Shown one piece after another: positions 1-12,058 of a stretch of DNA of 64,000 bases. Under the pieces are notes generated by a model, which was not told where the DNA came from, made no database searches, and was given only the letters and a program-made list of their open reading frames with translations. The stretch covers positions 25,766,391 through 25,830,390 of the forward strand of contig CM032126.1 in NCBI GenBank assembly GCA_018894105.1, written 5' to 3'. The translations under genes were made by a program, and so were the position numbers. Position 1 is the stretch's first letter; the number at the start of each line of letters is the position of its first letter. This DNA comes from Jacaranda mimosifolia (Eukaryota > Streptophyta > Magnoliopsida > Lamiales > Bignoniaceae).

Positions 1-1274
1 CCTCCACTAAAAATTCACTCCCTTGTTTGCCCTCTTTTTTTTTGTTATTCCAATTGTGTCGTCTGAAAAATCCCCAAGTGTGCCCTCTTTTTTTTGTTAT
101 TCGAGGATAATTTTGTTATTTATCCATTTAATTCCACACATCAAATATGCATAAGAGATTAGTGTAGATTATAGTTGCACCTAATTGTAAGGCTAATCTC
201 CTATACCAAACAAATTAATATATTATTTAATTTCACATTATCTCATTCTATTCAAAACTCCACTATTATTTACATTCCAAATCAAATGTGGTTCTATATT
301 GAGCAAGTCTTTACACTTCAATTATAGAAATCACTATGTTAACCAAGTCTTTATAGTTCATGGCTTTATCCTAATAAAAATTAAAATTAAAATTAAAATT
401 ATACCCCTTTATTGTATATATGATTGATATTCCTCTAACCTAAAAATATTATAATGATGGGCAAAACATTCTTTAGTTAAGTAAAAAGATAAATTCATTT
501 TGTCCGATTTATGACAATATATATAGCATAATAGCACTATGGGTCCCTCGAGTATCATAGATTATTTGATTCCAAATTTTATTAAACACTAACTTTATAA
601 AAAAAAAATTACGTTCAATTAAGCTTAAAATAAATAAATAACAAAATATAATTTCAATAGTATAGAAAAGGCACATTAAATTTAAAATTATTTTAAATAA
701 ATTTAGGCTACTCCGTTATATGGATGACATATTACTTGAGAAGACATTTCACAATTTTTCTTGTTTTTTTTTTTTTTACTTGCAAGTTCCTTAATTGCAT
801 CTTTTTACACTACATTCTTTTTCTTTATTCCTCTTTTCTTCTTACCATATCTATCATTTGTTCCAAAAACAATAGTTTCCACTTGGATAGATTGGTATAT
901 TTTCTCCACCCTTCATTATAACTCCATGTGAAGTTGCATTTTTACCTCAGGGTGGAATAAATTGTTCGCCAGATAAGAATGTTGTTTGGGGTGGGGCACT
1001 GATGTTCAATCTTGGCATACAAATTGTTCTATTAGATACAAATATTTAGAAATTTCAACCGGCTGCACATGTTTGCACTTGTTGGAACATTGAAGGTCGA
1101 TGCTTCAACATTTAAACCTCCATTGACTTCTTCATATCTTGGAATGATTGTGGCTCATATCTTGTAACTTGATATGACTTGTTCATCTTGATTCGGTGTC
1201 AACGGATGGTCTTTTTTGGTTGGTTTTTCCAAAGTTGGAATAGGTCGAACCCATTGAGGTCTTGCATATCAAGC
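1..1274. other. AT-rich intergenic DNA, no gene seen
   Basis: This stretch is low-complexity, AT-rich sequence with short A and T runs and an AAAATT-type microrepeat near 373-400. The only open frames are short and low-complexity (for example 724-921 plus) and look random. No coding similarity, tRNA or clear transposon end is visible. Its right edge meets the left LTR of the outer nested element. That boundary is approximate, because similarity with the second LTR copy fades around 1275. Confidence 0.6.
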
Positions 1275-1478
1275 TTGTAATGTAAATTTCATGTTTGCAA
1301 AACAACAAGATAACAAAGCTCATACAAATAAAAATTTATTAAAATTATATATAAACGTAGATACAATCCTTAATTTGAACCTTATGATTCTTTTCTTCAA
1401 AAATGATAAATTTGAGTTTTTCTTTGCACTATATTCTCAATTCAAACACTACAATTTAGTGAACTCCATGACAAACAC
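1275..1478. repeat. Left LTR of outer element, piece 1
   Basis: This segment matches the right LTR at about 47395-47800. The shared stretches include 'acaatcc(t/c)taatttg' (1361 vs 47508) and 'ctacaattt' (1449 vs 47669). It ends at 1478, where CACTACTAAAAAA begins. The last three bases, CAC (1476-1478), reappear at 18347-18349, as expected for the 3-bp target duplication of a CACTA element. Confidence 0.6.
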
Positions 1479-1760
1479 CACTACTAAAAAACTTGCAAAT
1501 TACAATGGATATTTGCGAGGGAAATCTTCTATCCACTATAAAAAATTCGCTATTTCCAATGAAACTTTTTGATGGACTCAGATGGATTCTTGATGGGCCT
1601 ACAATGAAATTTTTTCCAATGGACTTAGATGGATTTTTTATTCACAAATTATTTTCCGACAATTTTCCAATTGAAATTGTCCATCGAAAATTTTTTCGAT
1701 GAATTTTCATTGATTTTATGATGAAAATTTGACCATGTGAAATAGCCAAATTTTTCTCTA
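1479..1760. repeat. CACTA left terminus and subterminal repeats
   Basis: CACTACTAAAAAA is followed by repeated short motifs around AATGGA, TTTCCAATG and their complements (1503, 1556, 1612, 1680). Such subterminal arrays are the usual transposase-binding region of CACTA elements; that role here is inferred. The same AATGGA/TCCATTG family recurs at 15960-16160, near the proposed other end. Confidence 0.6.
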
Positions 1761-2179
1761 TTTCTCGACCTTTTTTTTCGTTGGAAAGTTTTCTAACTCT
1801 ACAATGTCAAATTTTTTATGGAAATTTTTTAATTTTTTATTGTATTCCAATGGTATTTAGATGTATTTTAATCCAAAAATCATTAAAATTATTATTTATT
1901 TATAACTTTTTTCGCTAAAAGATTGTCGAATTTCCATCAAACATTTATTTTTTAAAATAATTTTTATAAATTTAATTTAATTATGCGTCTTGTATATGAA
2001 TAACATATACTTATAATACAAATAGAATAATAATTTAAAATAAGATATAATTTTATAAATATAGGTCTTCAAAGTTATATTTCATAATTACAAAAGCACA
2101 AAAAAAAAAATAAAATAAAATAAAATCTATCCACTAGCCGCCAGCATCATCATCACCAAAATCAAAATAGTCATCTTGT

Positions 2180-3345
2180 TGCTATTACTGCTCATGCTCG
2201 CCTTACTAAGATGGAAGCTGTTGGCAAGCATGGGGACCGGGGGTAGGGATGGGCCACCGGAACCTAATGGAGTATCCCTCTATATGACCAGCTGAGCAAT
2301 CATATTTTGTATCCCACCGAACTACTCAGTGAACATGCTCTACATATTCTTCATACCGACTTGCAGATCAACCGACAAACGAGCCTCCAAGCATGCCTCC
2401 AGTTGGGTTGTAGTTGATGTACTAGCCTTCTCCTGAGGCACATTAGTGTAGAAGGGCGACTGCTGGTAGCTTGGCCATAAACCCTTCCCTTCTTGTTGGG
2501 GCCACCTACAGTTTAAGTGCATAACTCGGCCTAAGACTGTTGAGTCTCTTCACTACTCCCAATACCCTCCGATTGAGGCTGGGACTCCTGTGCTTGTTGG
2601 AAGATCTCTTACAAGTTATAAAATTAAAACAAAATGAATAAAATACAATGTAAGTAAAACATTTTTTTATCATATGCAATAAACTTATAGCAACTCTCCC
2701 CGCCCTCTTGTACACCTAGTTCCTATCGGCCCCGCCATTGGTAGATGCAGGCAAAAACCTCCTAGACCATCTAAAGCCTCTGCAACTCTCGAGCCTACAT
2801 AGAAAACAAAAATTAACATAGGTATATATACATAATACTAAACTACAATAAATGTTAGAGAAAAACTCAGCAAGGCCTCCCATAAAATTGATCTTTACTT
2901 AAAAAAAAAAAAAGAACTCAACAACCAAACAAATGATAATACATCATCATTTGGGAAGGGAACCAACCTTTTCCCATCAACCAAATAAACAAACAACAAG
3001 CGAAAAGCTCCAACCCTTCCCCATCAATAATGTCATGTAAAGATTATAAACACAGTACGCAAGTAATTAACCAATAACCTAAAGTGGATGAAGTTTACTT
3101 AAGACTAAAAGTTAGAAAACCTACTAAACGCTCAGCATGTGTCTCGATGGATATACTCCTTTGGTATGGATGGATCTACAGGTCTCAAAAGTTTGATTCT
3201 TCTTAGCTTGCGTGGACATCTTTTGAAAATCTTGGGATTACCAATGCCGCTGTAGGGCATCCCAAGTATCCTCGCCAATCCATTCTGATCTCTTGCTCAT
3301 CTTTTGGGCATGGCCATACATGTGACTTAGTCAATGAACACCTTT
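2180..3345 (-). pseudogene. Decayed CACTA transposase (Transposase_24 type)
   Basis: The clearest part lies at about 3128-3340 on the minus strand. It reads SEWIGEDTWDALQRHW, then one stop codon, then SQDFQKMSTQAKKNQ. That is the signature of plant En/Spm Transposase_24 proteins, W..l...W.s.eF...s..aKknR. Further downstream on the same strand, 2460-2520 encodes GPNKKGRVYGQATSSRPS, the family's conserved C-terminal GP..kGRVYGlG block. It is followed by an acidic/coiled tail (2340-2450) broken by stops. These proteins are encoded by CACTA transposons and bind their subterminal repeats. Stops and frame changes, plus the copia insertion upstream at 4083, make this copy non-functional. Exon boundaries were not resolved. 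An upstream Pro/His/Gln-rich open stretch (3790-4068 minus) could be its low-complexity N-terminal part. Confidence 0.75.
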
Positions 3346-4082
3346 AGCATCGAATGCCCTTTGAAAAAATAGCCCTCATTCTCAAGGTCTCAATGGACAT
3401 ATCTCTATGAAAGAAAATGAAATAAGTTCGTATACTTATAATACACAGATATGGTCAATTTGTAAATGTAAATATATTAATAATATTAATATACCTTCCA
3501 CTCACTAATCATCAAATATCGGATAGCCTAGAGGATATCTAACCAGGTTCTATAGGACTCCTATACCTTGCCCTTGATCATTCTCATGAAGAACTTGGTA
3601 CTGCAGAGCGAGGAAATATACTTGTATAAAATTCTTACATTAATAAATAATTATTAAATTAATAATAAAATAATATTTATATAATAATTCAAACTCACCC
3701 ATAACATACCTCAGGACGTAAGTATACCCTAACAAAATTGTGGGATGAGGCTCTGATTCCCCTCACCCAATGTTTGGTCAACTAAAGAATCAGTTACTGT
3801 AAGTGATACTGCTAGTGCCACTTATTGGAATAGTCAAATGGAGCAGCAGGGGATAGTTGAGTGCCAAATAAAGCGGAAGATGGTGATGGAGTGCTTGTAG
3901 GTGAAGTTGATGGTGGCTAGGATAGTACTGCTGCTGTGAGGGTGGGTGTGGGGAACAATATATAAATGACCTCACAGTAGTAGAAGAGGACGAGGGAGAA
4001 TGGGTACTATGGAGATATGTGGGAGGAAGGTATATGGTTGGCATAAGTTGATAACCAACCGATATCATGGTATGAGACTAGT

Positions 4083-6255
4083 TGTTGGCATAAGTTGGCA
4101 TGTATAACTATCCCATGTAACAGTCTTGATTAAATGATGTTCAATAAAATGGCCATCTTCATCTTATGCATTTATGATTTCTTCACATATATTTGGTTGA
4201 AGACCCTAAATCATACTAGACTATGGGACTTGGTCACGTATATGATGGTGATCAGGAAACAAGTCTCTATAGTTATAATTTCAAATATTCCAAGTCATAG
4301 AATCTTATGAGACAGGACATCTAAGATTCGGATAGACTTATACTAACAATGCATACTCCAAGGAGTTGGATATTACCTCATTTCATTGGCAATCTATGTT
4401 AGACATGAATGCATGTTAATGGGTGCTTGTTAGAAAACCAGTTCATTGAAGGCCCGTTTAGAGAATCTACTAGAGAGCCATAGTGGCATGTCGGTAGTGG
4501 CAAGTTTTCTAGCTTACGATAGTGTATATAATTATTCCTTTAACTTGAGTTTCCACAATAACCTTGTATTTGGGTCCTTATACTTTAATTTTATTTCGAT
4601 CATATAGTAGGTCGCCTAAGGCTTAGGTTAGGCACAAGCTACTTAAGTATAGAGGTTGTTGAGTTCCAAGATGGGATTTATTTTGCCCGTCTATGAAGTG
4701 TGGGGTGATCTCCTATGTATTCTAAGATGATCGATTCCAAGAAATCCTTGCGCAATGTGATATAACAATTTAAAAAAGGAGTTTTTTGAAGTTGAGGTCA
4801 TAATAGGTGTCAAATATTAAGAATAGATACATAGTTATCGAGGCTATTAGCGAGCCGACAAATTTTTTGCCCTATGCCTCTTTCAGGAGATAGGAAATGG
4901 AAGAACCGTATTTGCATGACAATCACAAGCGATAATGGTTCTCCTAGATATAATTCATTCATCTAATTCATTGGGCTCCATGGGCTTGTGCTAGACATCA
5001 ATTATAGAGATTGGGTACTCGTCAATTAATAGAGATTAATTGTTAGAGTCATTAGTTTAAAGAAGGTTAAACTAATTTGAATATTTTAATATTCAAAATA
5101 TCACAATAAGTTGTGAGCCTATGTCTAATGAATTAGTGAACTTAATGGGTCACATACAAAAGCCTAAAAAATCTCTTATTTGATAAGAGGAATTTTCTAA
5201 ACAGTTAGAAAATACCAACTGGCTGGTTTTTTACTAAGGGAGAGAATAAAGTTGGCTAATTTATTTGGTCACTTTGGCTTCATTAATTTAAGTGTTAAAT
5301 TAATCAAAATAATTTAAAGAGTTAAATTAGGCCAATTAAATTTAGATGTTAATTTAATTGGTGCCAGTTACAATTTAAATTAGTCAAAGTCAACTTAAGG
5401 TGTTAAATTGAATTAATTAACTTAAGGAGTTAAATTAAATTAATAAAATTAAAGAGTTAGTTTAATTATCTAGGTAATTTATTTATTTTTTTGGAGGGAA
5501 ATTAAATGGAAGAGCCCATTTGAATTAATTGAGTTGGCAATTTTAATTTGTGAAATTAAAAATCTAGCAAGTTGGCACATGTGCGGATAGTATGATGGAA
5601 GACTCCAAATACTTACACCCCCTCCTATAAATATATGAGTGGCCGGCCATAGCAAGGATGATATTCTAGGAATGTTTCCATTTCCCTCCAATAAGTAGCA
5701 CAACTCATGTGTTAAGTAACGACCTCCCTAGATTCTCTCTCTCTCTCTCTCCGCAACTGCCGCTTCCCTCCATTTTTCGTATCATCTTCTTCCCCCACTC
5801 AATTCTAGCCTGGAGTGTGAGGATTTGAGAGTTCTTCCTAGGTGTGTGGATCACCATTAGAGGCTTTGACCTTGGGGAGATTAGAATTTGGAGATTGGAC
5901 CATCCTTTGTGGCCGATTTTTAGAGAATTGATTGGGCAATTTTGGAGCAGCCTTTTCTCCTCTATTTCAGCCAATTGGAGGCTGTATTGGACATGTCTTA
6001 GTGTGCAAAAATTTCTGCATTAAGGAGCCCTGGGTGTGGAGAACTTTATCTATCAGGTAGAGAGTGTAGATCCTACTTTGGAGGAGTTCAAGAGAAGATC
6101 TATCTAGGTGCCTTCGTTTTTCTTCAAAAGGTAACTTTCTAGCTTTCAAATCTTACTTTATAACATGCTGATTGATCCTTGGGTTGGAGATGACAAGTTA
6201 AATTTTCCCTTATTTTAGTTTTGTTTTATGGATCATTGCTTATCTCTTACTTTCA
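4083..6255 (+). repeat. 5' LTR of copia 1
   Basis: The 2173-bp LTR runs from TGTTGG to CTTTCA. It carries a TATA box at 5626-5634 (TATAAATAT) followed by a CT-rich leader with a CT microsatellite (5733-5752), consistent with a promoter and transcript start in the U3/R region. A deletion of about 20 bp relative to the other family LTRs lies just after the first bases. Confidence 0.85.
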
Positions 6256-6257
6256 AG

Positions 6258-6270
6258 TGGTATCAGATCC
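6258..6270 (+). other. Primer-binding site of copia 1
   Basis: TGGTATCAGATCC lies two bases after the LTR. It matches the canonical plant copia site TGGTATCAGAGCC (initiator tRNA-Met 3' end) except at one position. This confirms the plus orientation and the LTR end at 6255. Confidence 0.85.
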
Positions 6271-7629
6271 ATCTTCATGTCTAAATTGGGATTTTAGTGA
6301 ATTGATTCATGTGATGAATAATTCTAGATCTCCAAATGTTTAATTCAATTGATGAATTTAAGTGTTTAGAGATGATGCTTGTGGCTCTTGATGTGTTGGA
6401 TTAAAATATGTCAATTTGTGTTCGTGTTAATTCATATGTTGGCATTTGTTTTGATTCAAATATTATGATGTTAAATGTTGATTTAACATTGGATGGTGTT
6501 ATATGTTGATGGAGCATGTTAGCTATAGGTTTAAATTATTTTGGCTATTTCTGGATCCAATTGAATTGGAGTTTATTGGAGATTTTTGGAAAATAGTTAG
6601 TTTTCCTTAGATTTGATTTTTAAAGCGCTTTGAGTGCTTGAATTTTTATTTTTAAAAGTGTTTATAATCTAGAAATTTGTCAAAAATTGTGTGAATATGA
6701 GTTGTGGAGTTGTCCATAAGGTTTGGTGCACAAAAGAAACACAATATAAGCCTTGGCAAGACCCTTAGGGGGCTAAGGGCAAGGCTACCACCTAGTTGCC
6801 AGCACTTGGCCAAGCAATAGGTGCGCTATGAGTGCGTCTTTCGTGCGGCTAGGCTGGCATGCCGGGCACATCCCAACCCGAAGAACATACTAAGCATATT
6901 TACTTATTTATACTTTGTTTATCCTATTAATGTATGATATACATGTTTAAGACATAGATAACCTAAATAAGCAAAATAAACAATTGATGAGATCTCCCAA
7001 GTAAGAAATATCTCAACTTAAAGGAGTCTAAGTTTATCAAGATATTAAGTCAAATTGGATAAAAATAAATCGGGTTTATATATCCAAGCTTTCTACCAAT
7101 AGACAAGTGACACGAGATGCTACCTTATTTTTATGTCGGCTCACGAGTCATGGAACACCTAATTGAAGGAAAGTTATGATCACTACCTTGGGCATAAGAT
7201 GCACTTAAATCTAAAATTCACCATGACATTGTCTCACGAGTAATGGAATGATCATGGTTGAATTTATAGTTAAAGATTGATTAGTAGGTATGACTTAATA
7301 TCTAGTAGTATAGATGTTGAACAAGTCGTGGGTCTACATGAAAAGTGAGGCAAAACACATCAAGGATTGCATAGATATGCAATTGGCAATAGTTGCCTAC
7401 CTTAGGATCATAAGTGGATGTCTTACAAGTCATGGGTCCATAAATAATGCCTTTGGACCTTGATTCTCATTGGGAAATAAGATTTTCTGAATTCCTAAGA
7501 GGGTAACAAATTTGATAAAATAGTAGGAGTAAAATATGCTTGAAAGTCCATAATCATGCTTTTAATATCAAATTCAATCAAATGCGTATACTCTCTTTTT
7601 CGCCTTTATAGATTTGCGAACTCTCAAAA

Positions 7630-8410
7630 ATGGCTAAAAATCCCCTAAGCATCATATTGGAAACTAGCAAGCTAATCGAGCCAAACTACCGTGATTAGCT
7701 TTGTAACCTCAAAATCATCCTTAACTCGTAAAAACAGACATATGTTCTTGATCAAAGTCCACAGGATACCATAGGTGAGGATACCGATCAAGATGCCCGT
7801 GAAACGTTCACAAAATGGGAAGAGGATGACCTCCAAACCCATTGCCTCATGATGACCTCCATATCCAATGAGCTTCAAAAGTCTTATGAGCACATGAAAA
7901 GTGCTGCTGAGATACACTTACACCTACAAGAATTGTATAGTGTACAAACAAGGTATGAGAGGTATATGCTTTCGAATGAGCTTTTTAGGACAAGGATGAT
8001 TGAGGGGTCTACTCTCCATGATTGAGAAGCTCGTTACTTTAGAAGTAGTTATGAACAATGACCTCTACGTAGATTTGATCCTCCAATCCTTACCAAGTGC
8101 ATTTGACCAATTTGTGATGAACTTTAACATGTCAAAACAAGAAGTCACAATTAATGAATTTAACCATAGAGGCGACAATGAAAAAAGACAAGCCTTTGAT
8201 GCCTACTTCATTCTCCAAGTCTAAAAGCCCTAGGGCAAAAAAAGAAATGAGGTAAGAAGAAGAAGAGTTATTCTTCGAAGGGAAAACATGCATTAAAGCC
8301 CTCCAGAGGGGTTAAGAAGAAAAAGGAGGTAAGAAAAGATGCCACTTGTTTCTGTTATGGTGAAATCGGGCATTGGAAGCACAATTGCAAGAAGTACCTT
8401 GCAAACCCTT
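7630..8410 (+). pseudogene. Gag of copia 1 (decayed)
   Basis: The frame opens with MAKNPLSIILETSKL at 7630. It continues through a UBN2-type gag domain (LMMTSISNELQKSYEHMKSA, then LYSVQTRYERYMLSNELFRT) and a basic, Lys-rich stretch. It reaches a zinc knuckle at 8347-8388, reading C-F-C-Y-G-E-I-G-H-W-K-H-N-C. The expected CX2CX4HX4C spacing has lost its second cysteine: the codon is TAT (Tyr), where copia 2 of the same family has TGT. Several stops and frameshifts occur before the knuckle. Gag would have formed the virus-like particle; this copy cannot be made intact. Confidence 0.8.
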
Positions 8411-8699
8411 GGGAAGGGTGTGTATTTTATTGAAGTGCAATTAATGACAAATTCTTCTACATAGATATTTAATACTGCATGTGATTCTCACCTTGTAATT
8501 CGTTACAGGGGATGAAAAGAAGAAAGAGTCTAAGTAATAAGGATATGATGTTACACCTCGGTAATGGTGCAAAGGTTGTGGCCAAGGTTGAAGGTGTTGT
8601 CAAGCTAGACTTAGGGAGCTCCTTTTATTGTATTGAATCCTTGCTATTATATACCTTCTCTTGTGAAAAATATTATATCAATTCCCATTTTGGATCATG

Positions 8700-9780
8700 A
8701 AGGATTTGATTTTTCTATCTCGAGTGGGAAATTGAATGCAATAAAGAATAATTCTTTGATTGCAATAGGTACACTTAGTAAGGGATTATACATTTTGGAA
8801 TCCCAACCATCACTTATGCACATTCAACAAAGTAACAAAAGAAAATTAGATAACCAAGAAAATACATAGCTTTGGCATGCAAAAGTTGGACATATTTTCA
8901 AAAATAAAATGAACAAGTTGGTAGCCCCAAATCACTAAAAGTTAGTGGATTAGAGGATTTACCGACTTGTGAATCTTGTTTAAAGGGAAAAATGACTAAG
9001 GCTCCTTTTGAAGGACAAATGGAACGATCCACAAGTCGATTGTATTTGATCCATATGGATGCGTGTGTACCATTAAAGTTAGTGCAACAAGAGATTATTC
9101 TTACTTCATTACCTTTACTGATAATTTTACTCGGTTCGGACATGTGTATCTTATAAAGTACAAATCCGAAGCTTTTGAAAGGTTTAAAGAGTATAGGAAT
9201 AAAGTAGAAAATCAATTAGGACTTAGTATTAAAACTATTCGATCAAATCGAGGAGGTGAATACTTAAATGCTGAATTCTTAGATTATCTAAGAGAGAATG
9301 AGATTATCCTACAATGGACTCCATCCGGCACATCCCAACATAATAGAGTAGCCGAGATGAGAAATTATACCTTGTTAGACATGGTATGTTCCATGATGAG
9401 ATTCACCAATGTCCCTATCTCCTTTTGGGGATACACCCTTGAGATGGTAGTAAGGCTTTTAAATGTAGTACCCTTTAAAGTTGGTGCCAAAAATACCATA
9501 TGAGATAGGTTGGCAAAGCACCCTCTTACTCTTATTTAAGAGTTTGGGGGTCTTTCGCCTATATCAAGAGACGAGTGGCAGACAAGTTGGATGCGAGATC
9601 CATTTTGTACAAGTTTGTGGAATACCCAAAAGAGTCTTTGGGCAATTACTATGATCCCTCAGAACAAAAGGTGTTTGTTTCAAGGAACGCCACCTTATAG
9701 AAAAGGAGTTTCTATTAGATAGAAAGGGCATTGTCATTGAGCTTGATGAAGTTCAAGACGATCATACTGTTGACATTGAA
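8700..9780 (+). pseudogene. Protease/GAG-pre-integrase and integrase remnant of copia 1
   Basis: An LWHAKVGHIF block near 8871 marks the GAG-pre-integrase (zinc-binding) domain. It is followed, across frameshifts, by the integrase core; the longest open piece is 9063-9503. Visible landmarks are the first catalytic Asp region (HMDAC, 9055-9062), YSYFITFTDNFTRFGHVYL, KTIRSNRGGEY and QHNRVAEM. The second catalytic Asp (usually RSDRGGE) is Asn here, while the Glu in VAEM is kept. A stop precedes the LWH block. The coding part is interrupted further on by an inserted solo-LTR-like sequence. Confidence 0.85.
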
Positions 9781-9787
9781 ATTTTAT

Positions 9788-10432
9788 TGGGATAAATTAC
9801 CATTTGATAGCCCAAATAAATTGGATATTAATTTAGGTCCCAAATTAAAGTCCATAACAAATTTAGGCTTTACATAATAGGTCAATCCAAGATGAATATT
9901 ACAGAAGTCTTATTTATTTTGGATTAGCTAATTAGGCCAAAATACATCTAAATATGGCCTATTAGTAAATTAAGTCCATCTCAAGTGGTATTTAAGCCCA
10001 AGGGGAAAAATTAAGATACAAGCCATCAAACCCTATTTTGTGTCTATAAAATGAGGTGCTGGGACACATACCACACATCAAGAAATTCATCAACAGAAAT
10101 TCAAGTATCAATCTCTCAAGTCCAAGCTCTTGCCTCGAAGGTGTGCTGCAACTACAAGGGCTCTACATCTTCTTCAAAAGAATTAAATTTTAAAGACTTT
10201 GATATAAAAAATACTTGATTTCAAGGTTGTTCGTGATTTCATCCGTAAATCTATGAGGGAATTACGCATCTAATTCAAGAACAACATCAAACCCTTAAAT
10301 CGCATTCCAAGGAGAAGAATCAAAGGATTTGGTCTTCAATTGCAAAGATATTTCCAGATATTGTAACCACTTTTCATTTAAATTAAATATTGAATTTGTC
10401 TATATTTTTCTTGTCTTGTAATTCTTTTTGCA
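9788..10432. repeat. Solo-LTR-like insertion inside copia 1 pol
   Basis: About 650-690 bp here have no counterpart in copia 2, where the flanking coding sequence is continuous (CAAGACGATCAT joins ACAAGCGATAGAAA). The insert may begin TGGGATAAATTACC (9788) and end TTTTTGCA (10432). It holds a promoter-like TCTATAAAATGAGG (about 10049-10062) followed by a leader-like region, so it resembles a short LTR. No clean 5-bp duplication was found at these ends. The right junction may extend to about 10458. Confidence 0.5.
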
Positions 10433-10439
10433 GACTTGA

Positions 10440-12058
10440 AGTTTGTGTGAATAGATACCATCCCACAAGCAATAGAAACAAAAGGTAAAAAAAGCCTAAC
10501 ACACAACTTCCTAGAAGGTCGGACCGAATCAATAAGCAACCCAAAAGGTTTGAATTTCTTCATAAGACAGAGCAAACAGATAATGATACAAGGACCTATG
10601 TGGAAGCTATGTTGGACACAGTTTAAGGTCATTGTCTTGAATCCTTGAAATCCTAAATGGACTCTATGTATTCCAACAAGCACAGACTTTAGTAATCCAC
10701 TGAAGAGTATAGTACCCATTGGTTGCAAGTGGATTTATAAGCATAAGCTAGGAGTTTATTCGGAGGTAATGACCTTTAAAGCTAGACTAGTGGCAAAAGG
10801 TTGTACTCAAAGACATAACCAGTTGTTAAGCCTCCTAAGTCCATTAGGATTATGCTTTCGATAGTTGCTTACTACAACCATGAAATTTGGCAAATGGATG
10901 TAAAAATTGCCTTTCTCAATGGAAACATTGATGAGGAAATCTGCATGGAGCAACCCTAAGATTTTATATCCAAAGAAGCGAGCATAAGGTTTGCAAACTC
11001 CAAAGGTCCATTTATGGACTAAAGCAAGCATCCCGAAGTTGGAACATACATTTTGATAAGACGGTCAAATAGTTTGGATTATCAAAAATGTGTATGAACC
11101 ATGTGTGTATAAAAAGGCTAGTGGGAGTTCAATATAGATTATTGCACTTTATGTCGATGACATCCTTCTTATTGGAAATGAGAAAGTGACGTTACATTAT
11201 ATTAAAGCATGATTGTCTTCACAATTCTCCATAAAGGATTTTGGAGAAACATCCTTCGTATTAGGAATATGGATCTATAGAGATAAGTTAAAGATGATGT
11301 TGTGGCTCTCCCAATCCACGTACATTATCAAGATATTAAAGAGGTTTAGTATGTAGGAATCCAAGAAAGGATACCTCCCACTGGACATGGCATTCATCTC
11401 TTCAAGTCTATGGCCCCAAAGACTGACGATGAGAGAGAAAAGGTCTCCTACATACCTTTTGCATCCGCTATTAGAAGCATAATGTATGCCGTTCAACATA
11501 CGAGACTAGATATAGCTCATGCTCTAAGTGTTCCTAGTCACTACCAATTCGATCCTGGTGAGAATCACTAGAAGGCCGTGAAAATAATTCTCAAGTACTT
11601 GAGAAGACTATGGATTTATTTCTTGTATACAACAATAGAGAATTGAAACTTGAGGGGTTATTGGATTCTAGTTTCAATCCAATGTAGATGACTTAAAATC
11701 TACTTCTAGATTTATATTTTGCCTTAACGGCGGTGCGGTGAGTTGGAAGAGTTCCAAACAAGATACTATGACCAATTCCACTACTGAGGCAGAATATATA
11801 GCAACATCAAACACCGCAAAGGAAGGTGTTTAGATGAAAAACTCTATCTAAGAGTTGGATGTAGTGTCTAGCGTGCAAGAGCCAATAGTTGTCTATTGTG
11901 ACAACAATGGAGCCATTGCACAAGTAAAGGAGCAAAAATCTCATCAACGATCCAAGCACACTTTGAGGTGATATTACTTGATCCAAGATATCATTGATAG
12001 AGGTAACATTCAAGTATGGAGAGTTGCTTTGGAAGAGAATATAACAAATCTACTAATT
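10440..12058 (+). pseudogene. Reverse transcriptase and RNase H remnant of copia 1
   Basis: Reading across frameshifts gives RT blocks: VPIGCKWIYKHKLG (10706-10746), QMDVKIAFLNGNI (10893-10930), then a kept catalytic YVDD at 11150-11161 (LYVDDILLIGN). These are followed by the RNase H region at 11700-12050 (TTEAEYIATSNTA, CDNNGAIAQVKE). The C-terminal end normally reading NIAD.LTKPLS is cut at about 12058. After that the sequence passes straight into the second LTR, lacking the polypurine tract and the first LTR bases. Multiple stops show the copy is inactive. Confidence 0.85.

Noticed and set aside
724..921. Hydrophobic open frame of 65 codons
   Set aside because: It is Phe/Leu-rich through T-rich composition, with no domain, no context and no conserved pattern.
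7672..7917. 81-codon minus-strand frame
   Set aside because: Antisense shadow of the copia 1 gag remnant.
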